A stretch of 64,000 nt of DNA from Desulfonema magnum (lineage in GTDB: Bacteria > Desulfobacterota > Desulfobacteria > Desulfobacterales > 4be13): positions 1,054,001-1,118,000 of the forward strand of contig NZ_CP061800.1 in the NCBI RefSeq assembly GCF_017377395.1, read 5' to 3'. The notes below the pieces were generated by a model, which was given only the letters and a program-made list of their open reading frames with translations, ran no database searches and had not been told where the DNA came from. Position 1 is the stretch's first letter, and each line of letters starts with the position of its first letter. Shown here one piece after another: positions 54,570 to 61,321 of this stretch. Made by a program: the position numbers and the translations under genes.

Positions 54570-54625
54570 TTTGCCGGGCAATAAATTGCCGGACCGTTTT
54601 TCAGATGTCCCTGTGGGACGGAAAA
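54570..54625. repeat. REP-like unit (reverse orientation)
   Basis: The unit of 23137-23287 in reverse: CCGGGCAATAAATTGCCGG, a short spacer with TTTTTCAG, then ATGTCCCTGTGGGAC. Confidence 0.65.
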
Positions 54626-54872
54626 AATAATTTTTTCCAGGTTCAGAATACCCTGTTAATCCCTGATTCTGAAATTTTTTCAGAACACTATTCCCTTTTT
54701 CCAGACTGATTTTTTTAATTTCAGGAATCAGATTATCAGACATTTCATATAATACAAGCCGGATAAAGTCAAAATAAAACTGAACCCGTTTGGATTACAG
54801 CGTAGTTCAGCAGCCAGAGAGAATCTTTGGATATCACATTATCACATTGATCTCGTTGATCTCGTTTGATCT

Positions 54873-54919
54873 CGTTCCCACGCTTTGCGTGGGAATGCAG
54901 AAGGGACGCTTCGCGTCCT
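54873..54919. repeat. GCGTGGGAACG unit, copy A
   Basis: CGTTCCCACGCTTTGCGTGG, then GAATGCAGAAGGGACGCTTC and GCGTCC: two adjacent hairpins. The same unit occurs inverted at 60154-60201, and its first hairpin serves as a terminator at 30723. Confidence 0.7.
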
Positions 54920-55013
54920 GACGCTGTCTCCCGTAAACAAATCAAAGGCTGGCATCATCTGAAAAATCAATAAATTCAAAAATATGCTAAATCTTATCAT
55001 CGGAAATATTATT

Positions 55014-57386
55014 TTAACAAACATCCGCCTTATCCCCGGGGCTGAGAGAACCAAAATAATTCCGCACCGTATCCATGCCCTGCCTGACAATTTTTTTTGG
55101 CGGTATTTCCAACGGATTATCTTTTACACAAATTCCTTTGGCAGTGGATTCCCAATATAAATTCATTTTCAATTCTGTAATTTCCCGGGGCAGACGGGTC
55201 AGGTGGTTTTCGCTCAGAATCAGTTCCCTTAAAGATTCCAATTTTGTAATTTTCGACGGTATTTCAGTCAGATGGTTGCTTTTCAGATGTAATTCTCTCA
55301 GACATTTCAATTCTGCAATCCCGGGAGGTAATTCAGTCAGTTGGTTTTCACTGCAATGCAACACTTCCAATTTTTTCAGTTCTGCAATTTCCGGGGGCAA
55401 TTCAGGCAGAAGATTTGCATTCAAATTTAAATATCTGAGATGTCTGAGCTTGGGAATGGTAAACGGAAAAAAATCTATTCCCAGATTCGCCAAATTTATT
55501 CCCACGATATGCCCTTTTTCATAAACATAGGTTTGCAGACGCCATATCTTTTCAAATCTGACTTTCCGAAATTTTTTCCCAATTTCCTGCTCAAGTTCCC
55601 GCAAAATTTCCATATCTGTCATTCTTGCGGCATGTGTTTTTTCCTGTTTCAGCGGATTGCCGCAGTTGCTACAGAAATTTGCTGTCTCATTGTTCTCCGA
55701 CCCGCAGTTTTTGCAGACTTTTATTTTTTCAGAAGGCTTGCTGTATTCCCGGAATCGCTGAATCAGTTCCTCAGCAGTCGGACGTTTTTCAGGATATCGG
55801 CTCAGGCAGGCTTTGATATGTTCACGAAGAATGGGATCATTTACATCAGGCAGGTCAATACCCGGAGGGCTGTTGATGTCTCCGGCAAATAACTGGTAAA
55901 GCGTGACCCCTAAACTGTAAATATCCGCGGCCGTCGTGGCATGTGTTCCCAGCCCCCCATGTGTGCTGGCAGGAGAAAGGATCAGCTCGGGAGCAATGAA
56001 AAAATAGGCTCCGGCCGCGCCGGCAAAGGTTTTTGTATGTATGGTATAACCGCCTCCGGGGAGACAGGTTCCCTCATCTCTTGAACTCAGCGCCGCGTCC
56101 AGTGCGGCCTGGCCGATCCCGAAGTCACTTAATTTGAGAACAGGCGTACTTTCAGGGTCTTTACAGGGTTCAAGCAGAAAATTTGAAGGTTTGATATCCC
56201 GATGCACAATCCCGGCCTCATGAATACGCACCAGAGACTGCGCCATTTGGATCGCCAGATCGAGTCTGACATTCAGGGGAGCAGTTTTTCCTTTATCCGT
56301 AATCCATTGTCCCAAGTCTCCCCCGGGCACATATTCCAGTTGAATATAATACGGAGCCTTTTCATCATGTGAGCCCAGAACTTCCACAATTCCCGTAGGC
56401 ATCCTGCCCTCTGTAATGGAAAGATAATTAAAAACATTCAGTTCCCGCCGCAGACTCCGGGCCTTGTTTTTTATGGTGCAAAACTTGAACACTGTTTTAC
56501 GCGAACTCTGGGTCCGGTCATGCGACAGCCATACTTCGCCAAAACCACCCTGTCCCAGTTTTTTCTCCATGACCCAGTTTGTATTTGGCAGTGTCGTATC
56601 TGCTCCGGGACGCCATCCGGAGATATCATCGCTATAATCAAACGGCTCGGCTTTTTCATTTCCCGGAGGTTTGACAAACGGGGTTTTTCCTTCTTCGCCC
56701 ACTTCGCAGATGGTCACAGGCTCATCCCGCCCCTTGAGAATATAAGGGCCGTGACTGTGCCACACCAACCTCCCAATGCCTTTGATGTCAACCCCTTTTA
56801 ATGCCTGGCGCGCGTCATCTGAAACTGCTTGTGAAAAAAGGATCTGCCCGCCCTGAGCCAGACTCATAATCCGGGCTGTGGTGTCGGCCTGGAGTCCCTT
56901 AATGTCGCCAATCTCTCCCGGACCCAGCTTTCTCAGACCTTCTTCCACAATAACAGTGCCCAGATGAATTCCGACTCGGAACTCAGGCAGTTCAGGCCAG
57001 TCGTGAATACGGGCCTCCCGGTGTAACACTTGGGAACGAAGAGCAAAACATATGGCATCACTGGGCTTGAGAAAGACAAAAATATAAGAATCCCCCTCAA
57101 CCCTCACTGCCTGAGCATTCCTGATTTCATCAAGGGCCCGGAGTAAAAAATCCTTATGCTTATCTTCCAGAATCTTAGCGCCTCTGTCACCGATTTCTTT
57201 TTTAAGCAGGGATGACCCTACCAAATCTGTGAACAGCATCACCAGCATCTGACTCAGATGCTGGCTGCGGAATGATTCAATCAACTGTTCTTCGGCATTG
57301 GAAAGAACATTTGTTTTATTGAATCCGTCCGCATCCTTAATATCTGTATCATTGTTTTGAATCACTGTGTTTTTTCTTTGTTCCAT
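55014..57386 (-). CDS. Nucleotide cyclase-Ser/Thr kinase-zinc ribbon-LRR protein
   Basis: 790 residues, no signal peptide. A class III nucleotide cyclase domain (about 45-230) has FTDLVGSS with Asp54 and VEGDSYIFVF with Asp99 as likely metal ligands. The lysine usually before the second Asp is Arg95 and the usual Asn of the VNxxAR motif is Asp168, so activity or substrate may differ. A eukaryote-like Ser/Thr kinase (about 270-560) has GQGGFGEV, Lys301, HRDIKPSN (395-402) and DFGIG (421-425). A double CxxC zinc ribbon (CKNCGSENNETANFCSNCG) and five or six LRRs follow, ending NPLEIPPKKIVRQG as in Roco LRRs. It is divergent from a CRP-type regulator gene. Confidence 0.9.
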   Translation of the reverse strand: MEQRKNTVIQNNDTDIKDADGFNKTNVLSNAEEQLIESFRSQHLSQMLVMLFTDLVGSSLLKKEIGDRGAKILEDKHKDFLLRALDEIRNAQAVRVEGDSYIFVFLKPSDAICFALRSQVLHREARIHDWPELPEFRVGIHLGTVIVEEGLRKLGPGEIGDIKGLQADTTARIMSLAQGGQILFSQAVSDDARQALKGVDIKGIGRLVWHSHGPYILKGRDEPVTICEVGEEGKTPFVKPPGNEKAEPFDYSDDISGWRPGADTTLPNTNWVMEKKLGQGGFGEVWLSHDRTQSSRKTVFKFCTIKNKARSLRRELNVFNYLSITEGRMPTGIVEVLGSHDEKAPYYIQLEYVPGGDLGQWITDKGKTAPLNVRLDLAIQMAQSLVRIHEAGIVHRDIKPSNFLLEPCKDPESTPVLKLSDFGIGQAALDAALSSRDEGTCLPGGGYTIHTKTFAGAAGAYFFIAPELILSPASTHGGLGTHATTAADIYSLGVTLYQLFAGDINSPPGIDLPDVNDPILREHIKACLSRYPEKRPTAEELIQRFREYSKPSEKIKVCKNCGSENNETANFCSNCGNPLKQEKTHAARMTDMEILRELEQEIGKKFRKVRFEKIWRLQTYVYEKGHIVGINLANLGIDFFPFTIPKLRHLRYLNLNANLLPELPPEIAELKKLEVLHCSENQLTELPPGIAELKCLRELHLKSNHLTEIPSKITKLESLRELILSENHLTRLPREITELKMNLYWESTAKGICVKDNPLEIPPKKIVRQGMDTVRNYFGSLSPGDKADVC

Positions 57387-57764
57387 TTTCTTGACACTCT
57401 GAATCGAATTCGATATGAATAGGCTTTATTGGAAATAAAAAACATCGGTCAAAATCGGACATCCGGAGTGCCAAACTTGCAGTTTGGCAATATTTCGGGA
57501 TTCCCGGGTGACAGGTGTTTTGCCAAACTGAAAGTTTGGCACTCCGGATTGTCTGGCCGCTTATTTCCGATAATGTCTAATATAATTAATATTAAAAGAA
57601 TATATAACTCTGAAATCAGGTGGGATGCAACAAATTTTTTATTTAAAGAAATCCGTCAGATACAGATATTCAGAAAACATAATCTCAGGATGTCAAAATA
57701 AAATCCGATATATTTTCAAATAGTTTTAAAAACAACTTTTATGAAATTAATTATCTGAAAAACA
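57387..57764. other. Divergent intergenic region with a palindromic element
   Basis: Lies between the cyclase-kinase gene and the CRP-type gene. It holds the 89-base palindrome at 57461-57549 and AT-rich DNA likely to carry the two promoters. I saw no clear TGTGA-n6-TCACA operator. Confidence 0.55.
57461..57549. mobile_element. Palindromic element with perfect 18-base arms, copy 2
   Basis: Arms ATCCGGAGTGCCAAACTT (57461-57478) and AAGTTTGGCACTCCGGAT (57532-57549) are perfect complements; each half also forms its own CCAAACTTGCAGTTTGG-type hairpin. Related to 10690-10784. MITE-like, non-coding. Confidence 0.75.
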
Positions 57765-58478
57765 GTGGTTATGAAAATAAAAATGAAAACAGATGGAAAT
57801 CAGGTAAAAAATAACAGGCTGAAGCAATATGAAATACTCAAAAATATTCCATTATTTTCCTGTCTGAACGATGAAGAAATCAGGGCATTGGCAGAGATCG
57901 CTGTTGAAAGAACATTCTCAAAAAACACGATTCTGATCAATGAAGGGGATACAAGTGATGCGCTTTATGTGGTTTGCAAAGGAAAAGCTAATGCAATAGG
58001 CATTGATCCGAATGGAAAACAAATCGTTCTGAACACATTTGGGTCCGGAGATTACTTTGGGGAAATGAGCTTTATAGACGGGGAACCGAGATGCGCAACA
58101 GTTGAGACCAAAAGACTGGCCCATCTGCTTATTATTCCCAGGGATAAGTTTAACCATATTATTACCTCAAATCCTGAAATTTCATTTAAATTAATGAAAG
58201 GATTATTGGAAAAAATCCGGAAAGCAACCCGGCAAATCGAAGACTTGGTGTTCATGGATGTTTACGGACGGGTTGCCAGGCTCCTTATCCAGTTTTCCGA
58301 GCCCCGGGATCAAAAACGGATCACTAAGGAAAAACTGACCCATCAGGAGATTGCGGATATGGTCGGTGCTTCCAGGGAAATGGTCAGCCGAATATTAAAA
58401 GAACTGTCTGTGGGGGATTATATTACGATAAAAGATCGGATAATTACCATAAACAGAGAACTTCCTTATTCATGGTGA
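57765..58478 (+). CDS. CRP/FNR-family transcription regulator
   Basis: 237 residues (GTG 57765; ATG 57771 and 57783 are alternatives). A cyclic-nucleotide-binding domain (about 30-145) contains the phosphate-binding cassette YFGEMSFIDGEPRCATVE with Glu100 and Arg109, as expected for cAMP or cGMP binding; the usual Ser after Arg is Cys. A C-terminal winged helix (about 160-230) has LTHQEIADMVGASREMVSRI, the usual DNA-recognition helix. No Fe-S cysteines of the FNR type are seen. It is divergent from the cyclase-kinase gene, so I infer that it reads the cyclase product. Confidence 0.9.
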   Translation: MVMKIKMKTDGNQVKNNRLKQYEILKNIPLFSCLNDEEIRALAEIAVERTFSKNTILINEGDTSDALYVVCKGKANAIGIDPNGKQIVLNTFGSGDYFGEMSFIDGEPRCATVETKRLAHLLIIPRDKFNHIITSNPEISFKLMKGLLEKIRKATRQIEDLVFMDVYGRVARLLIQFSEPRDQKRITKEKLTHQEIADMVGASREMVSRILKELSVGDYITIKDRIITINRELPYSW

Positions 58479-58534
58479 TCATTTTGTCAAAAGGAATTTC
58501 AAAGGTCCTTCCGATTCTCCTTTTCATGTTTTTT

Positions 58535-58825
58535 TCATCTGAATCCTTTTTTTGTGTTATCCGGTTCAACTGCATCTGTTACAGAGCCGCTGCCTTTCCT
58601 CTGCTCCCATGTCCCTGGTTGTGCGGTAAATTTGCCCTCATCAGACTCAAAATAAAACAGATCATTTTCTGTCACAACAATTGCCTCTGCCTGAAGCCAT
58701 TTTAATTCCGCATCAAGTTCAGCGTCAGCATCTTCCATCTCTGATATTCCCCAGGAAAAACTCTGATTTCCATTAATGAGAACAAAGGCACATAACATAA
58801 AAAAAATTTTAATTACGTTTTTCAT
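58535..58825 (-). CDS. Small secreted hypothetical protein
   Basis: From ATG 58825 (AGAGG site) the protein has 96 residues: a signal peptide (KNVIKIFFMLCAFVLINGNQ, cleaved near FSWG) and an acidic mature part of about 70 residues (EMEDADAELDAELKWLQAEA). No known motif. It converges on the CRP-type gene and lies downstream of the LuxR-type gene on the same strand. Function unknown. Confidence 0.6.
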   Translation of the reverse strand: MKNVIKIFFMLCAFVLINGNQSFSWGISEMEDADAELDAELKWLQAEAIVVTENDLFYFESDEGKFTAQPGTWEQRKGSGSVTDAVEPDNTKKGFR

Positions 58826-58889
58826 AATGCCTCTTTCTTTCAATTGCCGGAGACTTGCGAGGTCTCGAAAAATTTGCAGGTCGCTTCTG

Positions 58890-59591
58890 CTAATGCTGGG
58901 TTAGGGAGATAAGCTGACTTCTGAGATTGATCTTTTTGTTTTTCAGCCCGAGTTTGTTCCGTATATTGTGACGATGTGTCAGGATCGTATGCACTGAAAG
59001 CCTTAAAAAATTTGCAATTTCTTTGTTTGTTCTTCCTTGTCTGACAAGATTGGCAACCTGAATTTCCATAGGAGTGAAATTCAAAGATTTTGAGGATACA
59101 TTGCGGATAAACGGAGAAACAATATGAATCAGATTTGATTCCAGCACGCTGACAATGGCTTTCTGATTATTATTCAATCGGCTCTTTTTTAGTCTTTCAA
59201 GATACGGAGCAACCAGTTCTTTTACATTGGACAGGATGTTATTTTCAATTTCATGTTTGTCTTTTTCCAGTTTTTCCAGCAGGACGTTCAATGTTGTGTT
59301 AAGTTCTTTCAGATGATCAGACTGAGATTCCAATTCTTTTTCTTTTTTCCGCAGGGATTTTTCCGCTATTTTCCGTTTATAAACTTCCTGTTGCAGCTCC
59401 TCATTGGCTTTCGAAAGCTCGGATGAAAGAAATGCTGTGTGTCGCCTTAGTTCGTCATACTTTTTGCGAAGCGATTTTTCTGTTTGTCTGATGTCAAATA
59501 ATTCGCTCCTGACGGGTTTGGATGTGGCGGTTTTCTTTTCCAGTCCCCTGAGCCACTGATCGAATTCTTCACACACGGATGCAGTATTCAT
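58890..59591 (-). CDS. Coiled-coil LuxR-type transcription regulator
   Basis: 233 residues, start ATG at 59591 with a perfect AGGAGG site. Residues about 28-125 form a long coiled coil (KSLRKKYDELRRHTAFLSSE, then KSLRKKEKELESQSDHLKEL). Residues about 165-225 are a LuxR/FixJ helix-turn-helix: FTPMEIQVANLVRQGRTNKE then IANFLRLSVHTILTHRHNIR and KLGL. There is no PAS or receiver domain, although the C-terminal part resembles PAS-linked regulators of Desulfobacterota. Likely a partner protein supplies the signal through the coil. Confidence 0.82.
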   Translation of the reverse strand: MNTASVCEEFDQWLRGLEKKTATSKPVRSELFDIRQTEKSLRKKYDELRRHTAFLSSELSKANEELQQEVYKRKIAEKSLRKKEKELESQSDHLKELNTTLNVLLEKLEKDKHEIENNILSNVKELVAPYLERLKKSRLNNNQKAIVSVLESNLIHIVSPFIRNVSSKSLNFTPMEIQVANLVRQGRTNKEIANFLRLSVHTILTHRHNIRNKLGLKNKKINLRSQLISLTQH

Positions 59592-59755
59592 TTTTTAGCC
59601 TCCTGTAATTTATGATTGTAAACTTTATCGTTTGATCTTTAATTTTATTTTATTATTTTTAGAGGAGGCTGTCTGTGATGCAGTTCATGTTTATTTTGTG
59701 AAAAATTACCGTTCTGCTGAGATATAAGTACCTAACCATAAGTTTTTAATATCTG

Positions 59756-60095
59756 CCCGGGGAAGAAACCCGGGTTTTTTCCGGAATGATTCGCTGACTC
59801 TGAAGGAAAAACCCGGGTTTCTCGGCCGCTCGCAGAAAAAAATGTATAAAAAATTTGGTAGTCCTGCACAAGTAGTGATGAATGAGATTCAGTGTCCTGA
59901 CAACCGGGGAACTGAACGGGATTCATCACTGCCTTTGCAGGACTACCAAAAATTTTTGATCAGGTACTTATCTGTCCGGGGAAGAAACCCGGGTTTTTTT
60001 CAGGAAAAATGCGTCTCTGACAAAGGAAAAACCCGGGTTTCTCCGCCGTTCGCGGAAAAAAATGTATAAAAAAATTTTTGATCAGGTACTTATTC
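59756..60095. repeat. Two direct copies of an AAACCCGGGTTT unit
   Basis: Each copy reads CCGGGGAAGAAACCCGGGTT, a variable stretch, GGAAAAACCCGGGTTTCTC and TCGCNGAAAAAAATGTATAA. Copy 1 ends in a site split by the element at 59855-59949; copy 2 keeps the uninterrupted end AAATTTTTGATCAGGTACTT. Confidence 0.8.
59855..59949. mobile_element. 95-base palindromic MITE with TTGGTAGTCCTGCA ends
   Basis: Perfect 14-base terminal inverted repeats (59855-59868 and 59936-59949) and inner arms AGTGATGAAT (59874-59883)/ATTCATCACT (59921-59930). It interrupts one of two direct repeats; the other copy shows the empty site. A short A/T duplication (AAAATT-like) flanks it. Confidence 0.82.
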
Positions 60096-60153
60096 TTTTA
60101 AATGGGAACGAGATCAGGTGCGGGAACGAGGTCAATGAACTCAATGAGACCAA

Positions 60154-60201
60154 AAGGACGCGAAGCGTCTTCTCTGCATTCCCACGCAAAGCGTGGGAAC
60201 G
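60154..60201. repeat. GCGTGGGAACG unit, copy B (inverted)
   Basis: GGACGCGAAGCGTC, a short link and GCATTCCCACGCAAAGCGTG then GGAACG: the reverse complement layout of the unit at 54873-54919. Confidence 0.7.
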
Positions 60202-60255
60202 AGAGTGAACGAGAGTGAGGAGATTAAGGAGACCAACATGCCCGTCTTAATGCGG

Positions 60256-61194
60256 CTACTTCTGTCCGGGCGCGACACATCCCATCTTAAGAACAGGTAA
60301 CGAAGAGGTTCCCGGCTCCCGATACCATTTTCGGCCGTATCCCTGAAACAAATTTAAGACAATTCCTTCTACTGTATCTTTTGGCAAAACAGAATAGACC
60401 CTTACGTCATAAATGGCATCTCTTCCTCTGTTATCCCAGATCAGTTCACCAATTTGCCCTTCAGTCACAAGAAAATCCTTAACACAGACAATATCTCTTC
60501 GGTCAGGTTTCAAATGGCCGGTCGTGGCAACGTCTCCCAGACACCGATATCCCAGCGGAGGAATCGGTCGCCAAATTGCCCCGTTCAGATTTGAATTGCC
60601 GTTTACATCCCGCCATATACGTTCATATTTCGTGGGATAGGCCAAAACCCCCTCGTTATCAAACAAAGAAGCTGCTTTCACAGCCAGCACACGGGCCGAA
60701 GGCTCACCATAATGACTCTGAACATAATGTCCCAGGACCTTGTAACCCACAGGCGGCAGAGGCTTATAAAAAGCAACCTGCTGCTTTGTTCCGCTCTCCT
60801 TATCGTTCCATATAAACTCAAATTCCGTAACCAATGTATAATGGAGGAAAACCTGATCCACAGGTTCTGTAACAGTTTCATCAAGAGACACTGACGCTGA
60901 CGTATCCTCCTCTGAGTCCGTTTCTTGCGGTGAATTTTCAGTCTTATCTGTAGCTGTAACCTGAGTTTCTGTAAACAGAGGAGCCACCGGATAAAAATGC
61001 ATTACCGCACCTGTCAGAACAAGAATTGCGCCAATCGTAACAGCGGTAATATTTGCGATTTTATTTTCAATATCATTAAGCTTGAATAAAACCGCAATCA
61101 GCAGGGAGATCAGTCCTCCTGTAATCAGCAGAATACTAAACGGTCTGTTCAGAAATGTTTCAATAATTTCAATGAGTTCAAATATTTCTTTCAT
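60256..61194 (-). CDS. Membrane-anchored Vps62-like protein
   Basis: 312 residues. Two membrane segments (LLITGGLISLLIAVLF, about 21-36, and ITAVTIGAILVLTGAVM, about 49-65), an acidic linker, then a domain (about 120-312) with repeated motifs YKPLPPVGYKVLGHYVQ and WRPIPPLGYRCLGDVATTGH, then PDRRDIVCVKDFLV. This W/Y-x-P-x-PP-GY-x-x-LG pattern is characteristic of the Vps62/DUF946 family (PF06101), best known from fungi and plants. The function is poorly known even there. It lies 127 bases downstream of the Roc-COR gene, on the same strand. Start is ATG at 61194, with only a weak ribosome binding site. Confidence 0.75.
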   Translation of the reverse strand: MKEIFELIEIIETFLNRPFSILLITGGLISLLIAVLFKLNDIENKIANITAVTIGAILVLTGAVMHFYPVAPLFTETQVTATDKTENSPQETDSEEDTSASVSLDETVTEPVDQVFLHYTLVTEFEFIWNDKESGTKQQVAFYKPLPPVGYKVLGHYVQSHYGEPSARVLAVKAASLFDNEGVLAYPTKYERIWRDVNGNSNLNGAIWRPIPPLGYRCLGDVATTGHLKPDRRDIVCVKDFLVTEGQIGELIWDNRGRDAIYDVRVYSVLPKDTVEGIVLNLFQGYGRKWYREPGTSSLPVLKMGCVAPGQK

Positions 61195-61211
61195 TTTTAT
61201 ACGGGGGGTTG

Positions 61212-61253
61212 GGTGTTAGGTGTTAGGTGTTAAGTGTTAAGTGTTAAGTGTTC
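61212..61253. repeat. GGTGTTA/AGTGTTA heptamer array
   Basis: Six tandem heptamers: three GGTGTTA, two AGTGTTA and AGTGTTC. A partial complementary run (TAACACCTGACACCTGACAC) lies at about 61290-61312, so the pair could form a hairpin between the Roc-COR and Vps62-like genes. Confidence 0.82.
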
Positions 61254-61321
61254 GGTATTCACAAGTTACAGATTTATTTTTCTTAACACGCGTAACACCT
61301 GACACCTGACACCTTTTTTTT

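Larger units (their letters stand above)
54547..55013. other. Intergenic region with REP-like and GCGTGGGAACG units
   Basis: No gene that I trust. It holds an inverted REP-like unit (about 54570-54625), where both the CCGGGCAATAAATTGCCGG hairpin and TCCCTGTGGGAC appear, and one GCGTGGGAACG unit (54873-54919). A 78-codon minus-strand frame covers the former and is probably spurious. Confidence 0.6.
59592..60255. other. Intergenic region with direct repeats and a MITE insertion
   Basis: About 660 bases with no gene. Two direct copies of a 100-base unit (about 59756-59855 and 59975-60095), one of them split by a palindromic element, and one GCGTGGGAACG unit (60154-60201). Confidence 0.65.

Noticed and set aside
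54507..54743. 78-codon minus-strand frame upstream of dctQ
   Set aside because: It covers a REP-like unit and the dctQ ribosome binding region and overlaps the dctQ start. The first 35 codons look somewhat protein-like but match nothing I know.
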